Assembly: GCA_003223425.1 (NCBI GenBank)
Contig: QHVA01000035.1
Location: 1 to 38,220 of the forward strand
DNA from: Gemmatimonadota bacterium
Lineage (GTDB): Bacteria > Gemmatimonadota > Gemmatimonadetes > Gemmatimonadales > Gemmatimonadaceae
Length of the DNA: 38,220 bases
Reading direction: 5' to 3'
Shown here: one piece after another, positions 18,030 to 26,870 of the stretch
Position numbering within the stretch: the first letter of the stretch is position 1
Layout: each line of letters begins with the position of its first letter
Program-made: the position numbers and the translations under genes
Notes under the pieces: model-generated
The model's input: only the letters and a program-made list of their open reading frames with translations
Told to the model about the DNA's origin: nothing
Database searches by the model: none

Positions 18030-19742
18030 CTACCGGTCCGTTCCGTCAGGGAAGAAGATTCTGATGGTTGTTCCGACGCCCAAGGTGCTGTCAGCGCTAA
18101 CGGAACCACCATGAGCCTCAACCAGATGCCTCACAATCGCCAGGCCGAGACCCGTTCCTCCTGCCTCACGCGATCGGCCGCTGTCGGCGCGGTAGAAACG
18201 CTCGAAGATCCTCGGCAGGTGCTCCGCAGGTATCCCGCTCCCAGTGTCACTGACAGTCAACGAAACGCCGTTATCCCGTCGGACTGTCCGGATCGTAATT
18301 CGTCCGTCTTCACCCGTGTACCGGAGTGCGTTCTCAACAAGGTTGAGGAGGATTTGCTCTAGTGCCGTACGATCGGCGTACACCGTTTCAGCGCCCGAAG
18401 CAAAATCAGTCTCCAGCGTGATGCCTTTTGTTTTCGCAGCAGGCGTGACACGGCCAAAAATCTCCGCGGTGGCTTCGGCAATCGAGATCGGCTGCGGCCG
18501 CGGACTCCAGTGTCCGGACTCGATCCGAGAGAGGTCGAGCAACTCGTCAACTATGCGCTGCATTCGCAGAGTGCTGGCAAAAATCGTCCTGGCAAATTCG
18601 ACCCGCTTATCCTGGGGAACGGCAGGATCCTGAAGCGTTTCGGCGAAGCCCCCGACAATCGTAAGGGGCGTGCGGAGCTCGTGAGACACGTTCGCGACGA
18701 AATCACGCCTCACTGCCTCGAGTTTCCGAATTGGACTGAGGTCGAACAGAGCGACGACGGCGCCGCCGGTCGCGAGCGGACGCGCGGTCAATGAGAGCGT
18801 CGTGTCGCGGACCACGATTTCCTCCGGCTCGGTCTCGCTTCCATTCAACGCGAGCTGTATCGCATTGCGCAGCGTCGATTCGCGCGGCAGGAAGTCGATC
18901 TCAAACGGCACCGGCCGGTCAATGGAAAGGAGTCGGCGCCCCGTCTCGTTAATGCGCACCACTTCGCGCGACGGAGAGATCGCGAGGACCCCTTCGTTGA
19001 GCGTTTCAACAAGAGCGGACAGAATCGACTGCTCCGCCGCCAATGCGGACAATCGTGCCTCGAGCTGTTCGGCTAACCGGTTGATCGCGTCGGCGAGATC
19101 GCCGACCTCACCGGGCGCGGCGAGGGCTGGATGACGCCTTCTTTCTCCAGCGGCCAGCGATCGAGCTACGTCTCTCAGGTCCGTGATCGGCTTCGACACG
19201 GCGCGCGAAAAGAGAGCGGCCAGGATCACGGCCAACAGGGAGGAAATGACGCCGGCGACGAGAACGCCGCTGCGGGCCCTCGCGAAAAGCTCGTCGACTT
19301 TTCTGGTTGTCACTGAGACGCGCGCGGTTCCGCGCGATGCTTTGACGGCCACGTACAGCTGCTCTTCGCCCGTGGACGGGCTCATGCGCCGAACTGAGCC
19401 GAGTCCGTTTTTTCGGGCGGCGATTACTTCCGGACGGTTGCTGTGGTTCTCGAGCCCCTGAAGCGCAGGCCCGTCGAATTCGGAGTCACCGACGACGTGG
19501 CCGGTCGAATCGATCAGCGTCACTCTGTGACCGGTTGCGACGCCTGCTTCGTCGGCCAGCGAGTCAGGATCCACCCCCGGCCTCCACTGAGTCGCAAGCA
19601 GACGTGCCTCTCCCGCGAGATCGTGAGTGGTTTGATCAGTGATGCTGGAGTAAAGCTGGTTGTCGATGATGACGACAACCGAGACCACCAATACCGCTAC
19701 GATCGCGAGCGACTGAAGAAGCAGCCGGTGCGCGAGCCTCAC
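18030..19742 (-). CDS. phoR: Sensor histidine kinase PhoR
   Basis: TM-sensor-TM-HAMP-PAS layout; H-box FVANVSHELRTPLT, N-box NLVENALRYT, G-boxes DTGSGIPAEHLPRIFERFYR and GGTGLGLAIVRHLVEAHGG. Overlaps phoB by 4 bp. Confidence 0.93.
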   Translation of the reverse strand: MRLAHRLLLQSLAIVAVLVVSVVVIIDNQLYSSITDQTTHDLAGEARLLATQWRPGVDPDSLADEAGVATGHRVTLIDSTGHVVGDSEFDGPALQGLENHSNRPEVIAARKNGLGSVRRMSPSTGEEQLYVAVKASRGTARVSVTTRKVDELFARARSGVLVAGVISSLLAVILAALFSRAVSKPITDLRDVARSLAAGERRRHPALAAPGEVGDLADAINRLAEQLEARLSALAAEQSILSALVETLNEGVLAISPSREVVRINETGRRLLSIDRPVPFEIDFLPRESTLRNAIQLALNGSETEPEEIVVRDTTLSLTARPLATGGAVVALFDLSPIRKLEAVRRDFVANVSHELRTPLTIVGGFAETLQDPAVPQDKRVEFARTIFASTLRMQRIVDELLDLSRIESGHWSPRPQPISIAEATAEIFGRVTPAAKTKGITLETDFASGAETVYADRTALEQILLNLVENALRYTGEDGRITIRTVRRDNGVSLTVSDTGSGIPAEHLPRIFERFYRADSGRSREAGGTGLGLAIVRHLVEAHGGSVSADSTLGVGTTIRIFFPDGTDR

Positions 19743-20455
19743 GAGCGTTCGCTGACGTTTCGAATACGGTAGCCGAAACCGCGAACGGTTTCGATCAGTT
19801 CGCCAGCTGGACCGAGTTTGGCGCGAAGACGCTGCACGTGCATGTCTACGGTGCGGGTCTGAATGTCGGGAGCCGCCTCCCAGACGATCTCGAGCAACAG
19901 ATTGCGCGGTTGGACTCTGCCTTTACGCTCGGCGAGCAGCAAGAGAAGCTTGAACTCAGTTGGAGTCAGATCGACTTCGCGCCCGTCGACAGTGACACGA
20001 TGCGCCGCGCTGTCGATCCTGAGGGGCCCTAACTGCTTTACATCGTGGGACTCGTCGCGTCCCGACTTGACGCGCCGAAGGATAGCGCCGACGCGCAGCA
20101 CTAGCTCCTGCGGACTGAACGGCTTGGTCAGATAATCATCGGCCCCTAGCGTCAAGCCCTTTATCCGGTCGCTCTCCTCGCGACGAGCCGTGAGCATCAG
20201 CACTGCGATCCCGGAAGTTGCGACGTCGGCTCTCAACTCCTCCATCATTTCCAGGCCGGACAACCCGGGGAGCATCAGATCGAGAACGATTATCGCGGGC
20301 TTGTCGCGTCTGGCTACCGCAAGACCTTCAGTCCCGCTGGTTGCGGTCGAGACAGAATAGCCCGATTTAGCCAAGTGATAGGCCACGAGCGCAACGATGT
20401 CGGGCTCGTCGTCAATGACGAGGACGCGCTCCGCAGCAGCGCTCGGTTCAGTCAC
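19739..20455 (-). CDS. phoB: DNA-binding response regulator PhoB (OmpR family)
   Basis: VLVIDDEPDIVALVAYHLAKSGY, IIVLDLMLPGLSGLEMMEELR, LTLGADDYLTKPFSPQELVLRVGAILRR, winged helix RTVDMHVQRLRAKLG...VRGFGYRI. Start proposed at GTG 20455 (VTEPSAAAERVLVIDDEP); the ORF-track start at 20530 would place the Pho box inside the gene. Confidence 0.92.
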   Translation of the reverse strand: MTEPSAAAERVLVIDDEPDIVALVAYHLAKSGYSVSTATSGTEGLAVARRDKPAIIVLDLMLPGLSGLEMMEELRADVATSGIAVLMLTARREESDRIKGLTLGADDYLTKPFSPQELVLRVGAILRRVKSGRDESHDVKQLGPLRIDSAAHRVTVDGREVDLTPTEFKLLLLLAERKGRVQPRNLLLEIVWEAAPDIQTRTVDMHVQRLRAKLGPAGELIETVRGFGYRIRNVSERS

Positions 20456-20500
20456 GTCTGGAAGTTGTCTGAGGTAGCGAGGTCGCGTCAACTCGACGTC

Positions 20501-20533
20501 TGTCACGAACATGTGACGATAACGTTGCACTCC
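20501..20533 (+). promoter_or_regulatory. Candidate Pho box between divergent phoB and 5'-nucleotidase
   Basis: TGTCACGAACA TGTGACGATAA CGTTGCACTCC, three 11-bp units, 34 nt upstream of ATG 20568. The opposite strand reads CGTCACATGTT CGTGACAGACG toward phoB. Confidence 0.65.
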
Positions 20534-20567
20534 CTCGCCCTAGTCCGTGCCGCTAGCTTTGCAATTC

Positions 20568-22211
20568 ATGCGGCGAAAACGACTTTTCAGGGATGGAATG
20601 ACTGCGCCCGCGCTCGGCTTTCTAGTGCTCATGTCCCTGGCGTGCGCTCCTGGGCAATTACCGCGTTCGTCGGTGCGCGCTGCTAATCCGGGACGGGCAA
20701 TCCTGCTCGACGGCGGTGACCTGCTTAAGGGAAATCCGGCGTTTCCGACTGGAACGCGATTCCTTCGCATCATCGCCACGAACGACTTTCACGGAGCGCT
20801 GGAGCCGCGACCTGACGCGAATGGTATCCGTCGGGGTGGCGCAGCTTATGTCGCCGCAGCGATCGACCGGGCCCGTAAGGAATGCGAACCACGGTGTGAA
20901 ACGCTGTTGGTAGATGCGGGCGACCTTTTCCAAGGGACCGCAGCATCCAACCTCTCGTACGGACGTCCCGTCGTTGAGTACTACAATAGAATGGGCTACG
21001 CTGCGTCCGCCCTCGGCAACCATGAGTTCGACTGGGGAACTGATACGCTGCGCGCCAGAATGCGGCAGGCGAAGTTCGGGATCTTCGGCGCCAACGTTCG
21101 CTACACCGACGGACACGACGTGAAATGGATTCCCAACGACACTATCGTGAAGCGCGGCGCCACGAAGATCGGAATAATCGGCGTATCTACCGTAACAACT
21201 CCGACTACTACCCGTGCTGCTAACGTTGTGGGACTTCGTTTCGACGATCCCGCTCCCATCGTAGACAGCATTGGAACCGCGCTCAGAAAACGCGGCGCCA
21301 ACTTCGTTGTCGTAATTGCTCATGCCGGCGCGAGTTGCGGAATAGACGGAGCGACGGAGTGTGGGGGGGAGATCATCGACTTCGCTCGCAAGCTGACAAC
21401 CAAGGTCGACGTCGTCATAAGTGGCCACACCCACACTCTCGTAAATACGGAAGTAAAAGGGATTCCGATCCTGCAGGCGCGCTCGAGCGGGCGCGCTATC
21501 GACGTTCTCGATCTACCGCTAAGGGCCGATTCGAAGCTTCATGTTCGACACGATGTGCGCGAGCTCGCTGTAGATACGATTCAACCCGTCCCCGCGATCG
21601 ACTCGATTGTCAGTCGGGCAGTAGCGCGGGTTTCATCGCTCGTAAATCGTCACGTGGTGACGATTCCGGTTACGCTCGCGCGTCAGGGCTCGCAATACCA
21701 CCTTGGCAACCTCATCGCCGACGCGCAACGCTGGGCGGGAAAAGGGGATGTCGCAATCATGAACAACGGTGGAATCCGCACCGACCTGCGCGCCGGCGAA
21801 GCGACCTACGGATCGCTGTTTGAGATCCAGCCATTCGGGAACACGCTTTACTCTCTGACGATGAGAGGCGCGCAGCTACGTGGATTGCTCGAGGCCATGC
21901 TTGCAAAAAAAGCTGTGGACGACCATGTAAGCGGTCTCAGAATCAGATATGATCCGCTCAGACCCGCGGGATCGCGCCTCGTCTCGGTGACCACGGCGGA
22001 CGGCTCGCCACTCTCCGACACGAAGACGTACAACGTGATCGTCAATGATTTCCTGGCGACTGGCGGGGAAGGGTACAACCTTGGCGGACGGGCAACTGCT
22101 TCCCGCCCGCTGAACATCGTCGACCTGGACGCGCTCATCGATTACATCATGTCGTTGCCGTCACCGATTACGGCCCCGACTGAAATTCGAATCGCTCCGG
22201 TCTTACGATGA
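20568..22211 (+). CDS. 5'-nucleotidase / metallophosphatase lipoprotein (UshA-like)
   Basis: Lipobox-like LMSLAC; IIATNDFHGALEPR, LLVDAGDLFQGTAASNLSYGRPVVEYYNRMGYAASALGNHEFDWG, VVISGHTHT, NNGGIRTDLRAGEATYGSLFEIQPFGNTL. Start moved from 20547 to ATG 20568. Confidence 0.93.
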   Translation: MRRKRLFRDGMTAPALGFLVLMSLACAPGQLPRSSVRAANPGRAILLDGGDLLKGNPAFPTGTRFLRIIATNDFHGALEPRPDANGIRRGGAAYVAAAIDRARKECEPRCETLLVDAGDLFQGTAASNLSYGRPVVEYYNRMGYAASALGNHEFDWGTDTLRARMRQAKFGIFGANVRYTDGHDVKWIPNDTIVKRGATKIGIIGVSTVTTPTTTRAANVVGLRFDDPAPIVDSIGTALRKRGANFVVVIAHAGASCGIDGATECGGEIIDFARKLTTKVDVVISGHTHTLVNTEVKGIPILQARSSGRAIDVLDLPLRADSKLHVRHDVRELAVDTIQPVPAIDSIVSRAVARVSSLVNRHVVTIPVTLARQGSQYHLGNLIADAQRWAGKGDVAIMNNGGIRTDLRAGEATYGSLFEIQPFGNTLYSLTMRGAQLRGLLEAMLAKKAVDDHVSGLRIRYDPLRPAGSRLVSVTTADGSPLSDTKTYNVIVNDFLATGGEGYNLGGRATASRPLNIVDLDALIDYIMSLPSPITAPTEIRIAPVLR

Positions 22212-22456
22212 GCGAAACCGTTCGGATCTACATCAACAGTAAGCCGCTTGATGTAGAGGCCACAGCAACCGCTCTCGAAGCAGTGGCAGCCTGGGATGAA
22301 ACACAGGCGGCCGCAATCAGAAGCGGCGAGCGGATGATTACCGACAGCCGAGGAATCCAGACTGCCAACGAGACGGTCGTGCACAACGGGGCGATTTTTC
22401 GCATCGTTCGCGCTCGACAAACCGCCGGCGACGACTTGGACTACGACTCACTGTAA
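22208..22456 (+). CDS. Small uncharacterised protein (82 aa) in the nucleotide-salvage operon
   Basis: ATGA overlap with the upstream stop and TAATG overlap with downstream add; MSETVRIYINSKPLDVEATATALEAVAAWDETQ... Confidence 0.75.
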   Translation: MSETVRIYINSKPLDVEATATALEAVAAWDETQAAAIRSGERMITDSRGIQTANETVVHNGAIFRIVRARQTAGDDLDYDSL

Positions 22457-23502
22457 TGCTGCTCTCGATTTTCTCTAATAAGCTCCGCCAGCTTCCGAAA
22501 GCAGAGCTGCATTGCCATCTGGATGGCTCAGTACGCCCGGCAACCCTCGTGGAGCTGGCGCGCGAGCATAGGATTCAGCTCCCGAAACACACTCCCGAGG
22601 AGCTGGCGGAATTCATGAGAGTGGATGACGCGCGCACGCTCGAGGACTACCTTCGCCGCTTCGACGTGACCATTTCCGTCATGCAGAGCGGGGACGCGCT
22701 CGAGCGCATTGCCTACGAGCTGGCAGAGGACGCCGCCGAAGATGGCGTGCGCTACATCGAGGTTCGCAATGCTCCGATCCTGAACGTCGTGCAAGGAATC
22801 ACGCTGGTCGAGGCGATCGAAGCGCCCCTCCGCGGGCTCCGCCGGGCGGAGAAAGATTTCGGAATCACAGCGAGATTCATTGTTTGCAGCTTGCGACAGT
22901 TCCCGCCTGAAAACTCGCTCGAGATGGCGAAGCTGGCAGTCGAATTCAAGAACGAAGGCGTAGTGGGATTTGACCTTGCCGGCGGAGAGAAGGGCCATCC
23001 GGCCGCGCGGCACGCCGAGGCGTTCAGGTACGCGCGCGAGCACAATCTCGCCGTTACTGTTCACGCCGGCGAAGGCGACGGCCCTGAATCAGTTCGCCAG
23101 GCGGTACACGTCTGCGGCGCCAATCGAATCGGCCACGGAACGAGGCTCATCGAAGATCCTGATTTGACTCAGTACGTCAACGATCGGCGAATTGCGCTCG
23201 AGGTCTGCCTAACGAGCAACGTACAAACGCGCGTCACGGATTCCTACGCGACGCATCCGGTCCGCGAATACTTCGACCGGGGTCTCAACGTGACACTGAA
23301 TACCGATAACCGGCTAATGAGCGGGACCACCCTCACCGACGAATACGTCTACGCGGCGGAGCACCTCGGATTCACCATAGAAGAGTTGGCGGGTATTGCG
23401 CTGAACGGCTTCGAGAGCGCATTTCTTCCATGGGAGGAGCGGCTGATGTTGATCGAGGAAATTTCCGACACAATTGACCAGCTGGTCGAGCCGGAAAAGT
23501 GA
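22456..23502 (+). CDS. add: Adenosine deaminase
   Basis: LPKAELHCHLDGSVRPATLVELA, VVGFDLAGGE, VTVHAGEGDGPESVRQAVHVCGANRIGHGTRL, EVCLTSNVQT, NTDNRLMSGTTLTDEY. Confidence 0.96.
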   Translation: MLLSIFSNKLRQLPKAELHCHLDGSVRPATLVELAREHRIQLPKHTPEELAEFMRVDDARTLEDYLRRFDVTISVMQSGDALERIAYELAEDAAEDGVRYIEVRNAPILNVVQGITLVEAIEAPLRGLRRAEKDFGITARFIVCSLRQFPPENSLEMAKLAVEFKNEGVVGFDLAGGEKGHPAARHAEAFRYAREHNLAVTVHAGEGDGPESVRQAVHVCGANRIGHGTRLIEDPDLTQYVNDRRIALEVCLTSNVQTRVTDSYATHPVREYFDRGLNVTLNTDNRLMSGTTLTDEYVYAAEHLGFTIEELAGIALNGFESAFLPWEERLMLIEEISDTIDQLVEPEK

Positions 23503-24353
23503 GCATCAAGTATTCAGCCGAAGCAGCCGGTAGAGCGGCAGCCGCAATTAATGAGCGTGTCGGCTCGCGGCACGCGACGATCGGGATCGTGCTCGGATCC
23601 GGACTCGGCGGTCTCTCCAAGACGATCGACGATGCGGTGCGCATTCCGTTCGGCGACATACCGGGCTTTCCTGACGCGACCGTTGTCGGACACGAGGGCG
23701 CGGTCATAGTAGGCGCACTCGGAGGCCGTGAAGTAGTAGCGTTGAGCGGCCGGTTCCATGTTTACGAGGGGCACCCGGCGGCCCTTGCAGCCTTTCCCGT
23801 GCGCGTGTTTCACGCGCTCGGAGCGCACGAGCTGTTTGTCTCGAACGCCGCAGGTGGAATCTCTCCCAAGCTGGCGGTCGGTGATCTGATGATGATTTCT
23901 GATCACCTGAATCTCATGGGCACGAATCCCCTCGTTGGTGAACACCAGGACAGCGACCTCCGCTTCCCGGACATGACCGACGCATACGACCCGGGATTTC
24001 GGCGAATTCTACGCACGACCGCGGAGAGGCTCGGAATAATTCTGCGCGAGGGCGTATACGCGGGTTTGCTCGGTCCTTCCTACGAGACGCCGAGTGAGGT
24101 GAAGATGTTGAGGTTGCTCGGCGCTGATGCAGTTGGGATGTCGACAGTGCCGGAAGTGATCGTCGCCAGAGCGCTACGAATGCGTGTTGCGGGTGTGAGT
24201 TGCATCACCAACGCGGCGGCAGGCGTTACTGGTGCCGCTCTCAGTCACGCCGAAGTGCTGGAGACCACCAATCGGGTGAGTGCGACGTTCGAGTCGCTGG
24301 TAACCGAATTTCTTTCCCGCTCTGCCGCGCCGCAATTGACCGCGGTCAGGTAA
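23499..24353 (+). CDS. Purine nucleoside phosphorylase
   Basis: GIVLGSGLGGL, LSGRFHVYEGHPAALAAFPVRVFHALGAHELFVSNAAGGI, LLGPSYETPSEVKMLRLLGADAVGMSTVPEVIVA, SCITNAAAGV. Confidence 0.96.
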   Translation: MSIKYSAEAAGRAAAAINERVGSRHATIGIVLGSGLGGLSKTIDDAVRIPFGDIPGFPDATVVGHEGAVIVGALGGREVVALSGRFHVYEGHPAALAAFPVRVFHALGAHELFVSNAAGGISPKLAVGDLMMISDHLNLMGTNPLVGEHQDSDLRFPDMTDAYDPGFRRILRTTAERLGIILREGVYAGLLGPSYETPSEVKMLRLLGADAVGMSTVPEVIVARALRMRVAGVSCITNAAAGVTGAALSHAEVLETTNRVSATFESLVTEFLSRSAAPQLTAVR

Positions 24354-24381
24354 GACGTTCGAAGGCTGTTGCTGGTCGCTC

Positions 24382-25170
24382 TCAGCTGTCGGCCGCGAGG
24401 TGATTAAGTGGGCCGCGACCCGATCCCAGGCCGGGCGCGCTGGCGATCGCGTTGTGGACGTAATCGATCGAACGACGGACGGCTGCATGCAGCGATTCTC
24501 CCTTCGCCAGTTGAGCGGTGATCGCCGCTGATAGGGTGCAGCCGGTGCCGTGTGTGTTCGTCGTGTCGAGGCGGCGGCTGCGAAAGGCGCGCAGGTCTCC
24601 ATCGTAGAGTATGTCGACGACCCTGTCCCCCGAATCCAGATGCCCGCCCTTGATGAGCACCGCCTGGGCTCCCATGCCCTTCATCATCGTCTCCGCCGCG
24701 TGCGACATTCCATCTTCGTCGACGATCTCCTCGCCGGTGAGGATTGCTGCTTCGTGGAGATTTGGTGTAACGAGCGACGCCCGCGGGATGAGGTCGCGCC
24801 TGATCACGTCGATAGTATCCTGCTCGAACAAGACATCACCCGACGTCGCGACCATCACCGGATCGAGTACGTAGTTCTGCAGCGAGTGGTCACGAATCGC
24901 GGCGGCAACGCTCGATGCGATGCCCGCATTGGCCAGCATTCCGGTCTTGAATGCACTCGGAACAAGATCCTCCACGACCGAATCGATTTGCGCCCTGACG
25001 AGATCGGGCGACAGAGCTTCCCACCTGCTCACGCCGCGAGTGTTCTGAGCTGTGATTGCGGTAATCGCCGATGTTCCGAAGATGCCGAATCGCTGAAACG
25101 TCTTCAGATCCGCCTGGATGCCGGCGCCGCCGCCGGAGTCGGAGCCCGCAATTGTCAGCGCTATCCGCAT
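24382..25170 (-). CDS. thiD: Hydroxymethylpyrimidine/phosphomethylpyrimidine kinase
   Basis: ALTIAGSDSGGGAGIQADLKTFQRFGIFGTSAITAITAQNT, LDPVMVATSGDVL, VLIKGGHL, NTHGTGCTLSAAITAQLAKG. Confidence 0.96.
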   Translation of the reverse strand: MRIALTIAGSDSGGGAGIQADLKTFQRFGIFGTSAITAITAQNTRGVSRWEALSPDLVRAQIDSVVEDLVPSAFKTGMLANAGIASSVAAAIRDHSLQNYVLDPVMVATSGDVLFEQDTIDVIRRDLIPRASLVTPNLHEAAILTGEEIVDEDGMSHAAETMMKGMGAQAVLIKGGHLDSGDRVVDILYDGDLRAFRSRRLDTTNTHGTGCTLSAAITAQLAKGESLHAAVRRSIDYVHNAIASAPGLGSGRGPLNHLAADS

Positions 25171-25229
25171 TAACGAAAGATGCGCCGTGAAACATCACGA
25201 CGCATCATCGACTCGGATACTGAGAAAAG

Positions 25230-26036
25230 CTACTGGATCTGTCGCGGCGGAGGTGACGGCGGCAGCGACTGGATTCGTGCCTTGAAGGAGTGGAAGTTGC
25301 GCGTGTCAGCGCCGAGGGAGGTTAAAGTGCTGCGCGGAAGCTGGTTGATCTTGGCCTGAATCGCTTGTATGCGGTCCTCCTCGAGCGGGTGTGTGATGAA
25401 CCACGATTCCACTGCTCCGGGCCTGGTTCTGCGCTCCGCGAGCAGCTTCTGGAACATTGTGACCATCCCGACTGGACTGATTCCGGCGCGAACAACATTG
25501 TCGAATCCCTCAGCGTCCGCTTCCGCTTCGTCCTGCCGACTGAATCGCGCGAAAACGGCGCCGCCCGCGATGTTGATGGCTGCGCCGGCGATCTGGCTGT
25601 TGCAGATGCTGGTCAGGATGCACGCTAGTGTGACGCCAACGTTGGCGCCCTGCGCCTTCTCCATCTGCTTGATCGTATGGCGCCGCAGAACGTGTCCGAT
25701 TTCGTGACCCAGGACCCCAGCTAACTCGTCCATCTGATCAGCACGCTCGATGAGGCCACGATTCACGTAAACGAATCCGCCCGGCACCGCGAAAGCGTTG
25801 ACCTCCTGTGCGTCGACGACGAAAAAGTGCCAATCGAGATCACGCCGCCTGGTGAGTCGCGCGATCGAGTCTCCGAGGACGTTGATGTAACGATTCAGCT
25901 CGGGATCCTGGATGATCGGTAGTTGCGCATTGATCTGTTGCGCATATTCCTGTCCCATTTGCACTTCCTGCTGCTGCGAGATGCCGCATGCAACGAGGGA
26001 GCAGGTAATGGCAATTCCTACGAGGACTCGCTTCAT
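25230..26036 (-). CDS. M48-family metalloprotease lipoprotein
   Basis: Start at ATG 26036 gives lipobox CSLVAC; VLGHEIGHVLRRH zinc motif; FSRQDEAEADAEGFDNVVRAGISPVGMVTMFQKL. Confidence 0.92.
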   Translation of the reverse strand: MKRVLVGIAITCSLVACGISQQQEVQMGQEYAQQINAQLPIIQDPELNRYINVLGDSIARLTRRRDLDWHFFVVDAQEVNAFAVPGGFVYVNRGLIERADQMDELAGVLGHEIGHVLRRHTIKQMEKAQGANVGVTLACILTSICNSQIAGAAINIAGGAVFARFSRQDEAEADAEGFDNVVRAGISPVGMVTMFQKLLAERRTRPGAVESWFITHPLEEDRIQAIQAKINQLPRSTLTSLGADTRNFHSFKARIQSLPPSPPPRQIQ

Positions 26037-26111
26037 TGGTGCTCCAACGATGAGATTCCAAAGAGACGCGGAGGCAAGTCCCATTCCAGCTGAGCCCCGC
26101 ACAAACCGCGC

Positions 26112-26870
26112 GTGAAACTCCTTACGCTTGCCCGCGATTTGAGGCGGAGAAAGGCTCGCGAGAAACACTCACTCTTCGTCGCCGAAGGTGTACGCTCGGT
26201 TGAAGAGTTGCTTCGCTCCAAACTCAAAATCCGCGGCGTTCTGGTCGCCCCCCAACTCTCCGACGCGCCACGAGGACTGGCGTTGCGAAAGTCGCTCGAC
26301 GAATCACGCGTCGAAGTAGCCGAGGTTTCCGAGAAGGATTTCCGCTCGGCGGCAGAGACCGAGTCGCCGCAGGGCGTGATCGCGATCGGAGAAGTTCCCG
26401 GTCGCTCATTTGATACACTCCCAATCACCGAAGTGTGCCGGCTTATCCTGCTCGATGGTGTGCAGGATCCCGGCAATGCCGGCGCGATCGTGCGCACGGC
26501 AGCTGCACTCGGCGCTACAGCGACCGTTGCCCTTCCGGGCACGGTCGATCTGTGGAATGCAAAGGTTATTCGTAGCTCAATGGGCGCTCAGTTTCACCAT
26601 CAGGCGTTTCACGCCGGGGTAGAGGACGTCCTCAGCTTTCTCGAGCGCAAGAACATCGATCTGTGGGCGACCGATGCAGCGGGTAGCACGCTCGATAAGA
26701 CGACGGCACCTGCACGACTCGCGATCGCAGTTGGGAACGAAGGATCCGGCTTATCTCCACAGATCCGTGCGAAAGCGCAACGAACGGTTTCGCTTCCGAT
26801 CGCACCCAACGTCGAATCCCTCAACGTTGCTGTTGCGACAGGAATCATTCTCTACGAGCTTCGATCATGA
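26112..26870 (+). CDS. TrmH/SpoU-family RNA 2'-O-methyltransferase
   Basis: LILLDGVQDPGNAGAIVRTAAALGATATVALPGTVDLWNAKVIRSSMGAQFH, LAIAVGNEGSGLSPQIRAKAQRTVSLPIAPNVESLNVAVATGIILYE. Confidence 0.95.
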   Translation: MKLLTLARDLRRRKAREKHSLFVAEGVRSVEELLRSKLKIRGVLVAPQLSDAPRGLALRKSLDESRVEVAEVSEKDFRSAAETESPQGVIAIGEVPGRSFDTLPITEVCRLILLDGVQDPGNAGAIVRTAAALGATATVALPGTVDLWNAKVIRSSMGAQFHHQAFHAGVEDVLSFLERKNIDLWATDAAGSTLDKTTAPARLAIAVGNEGSGLSPQIRAKAQRTVSLPIAPNVESLNVAVATGIILYELRS

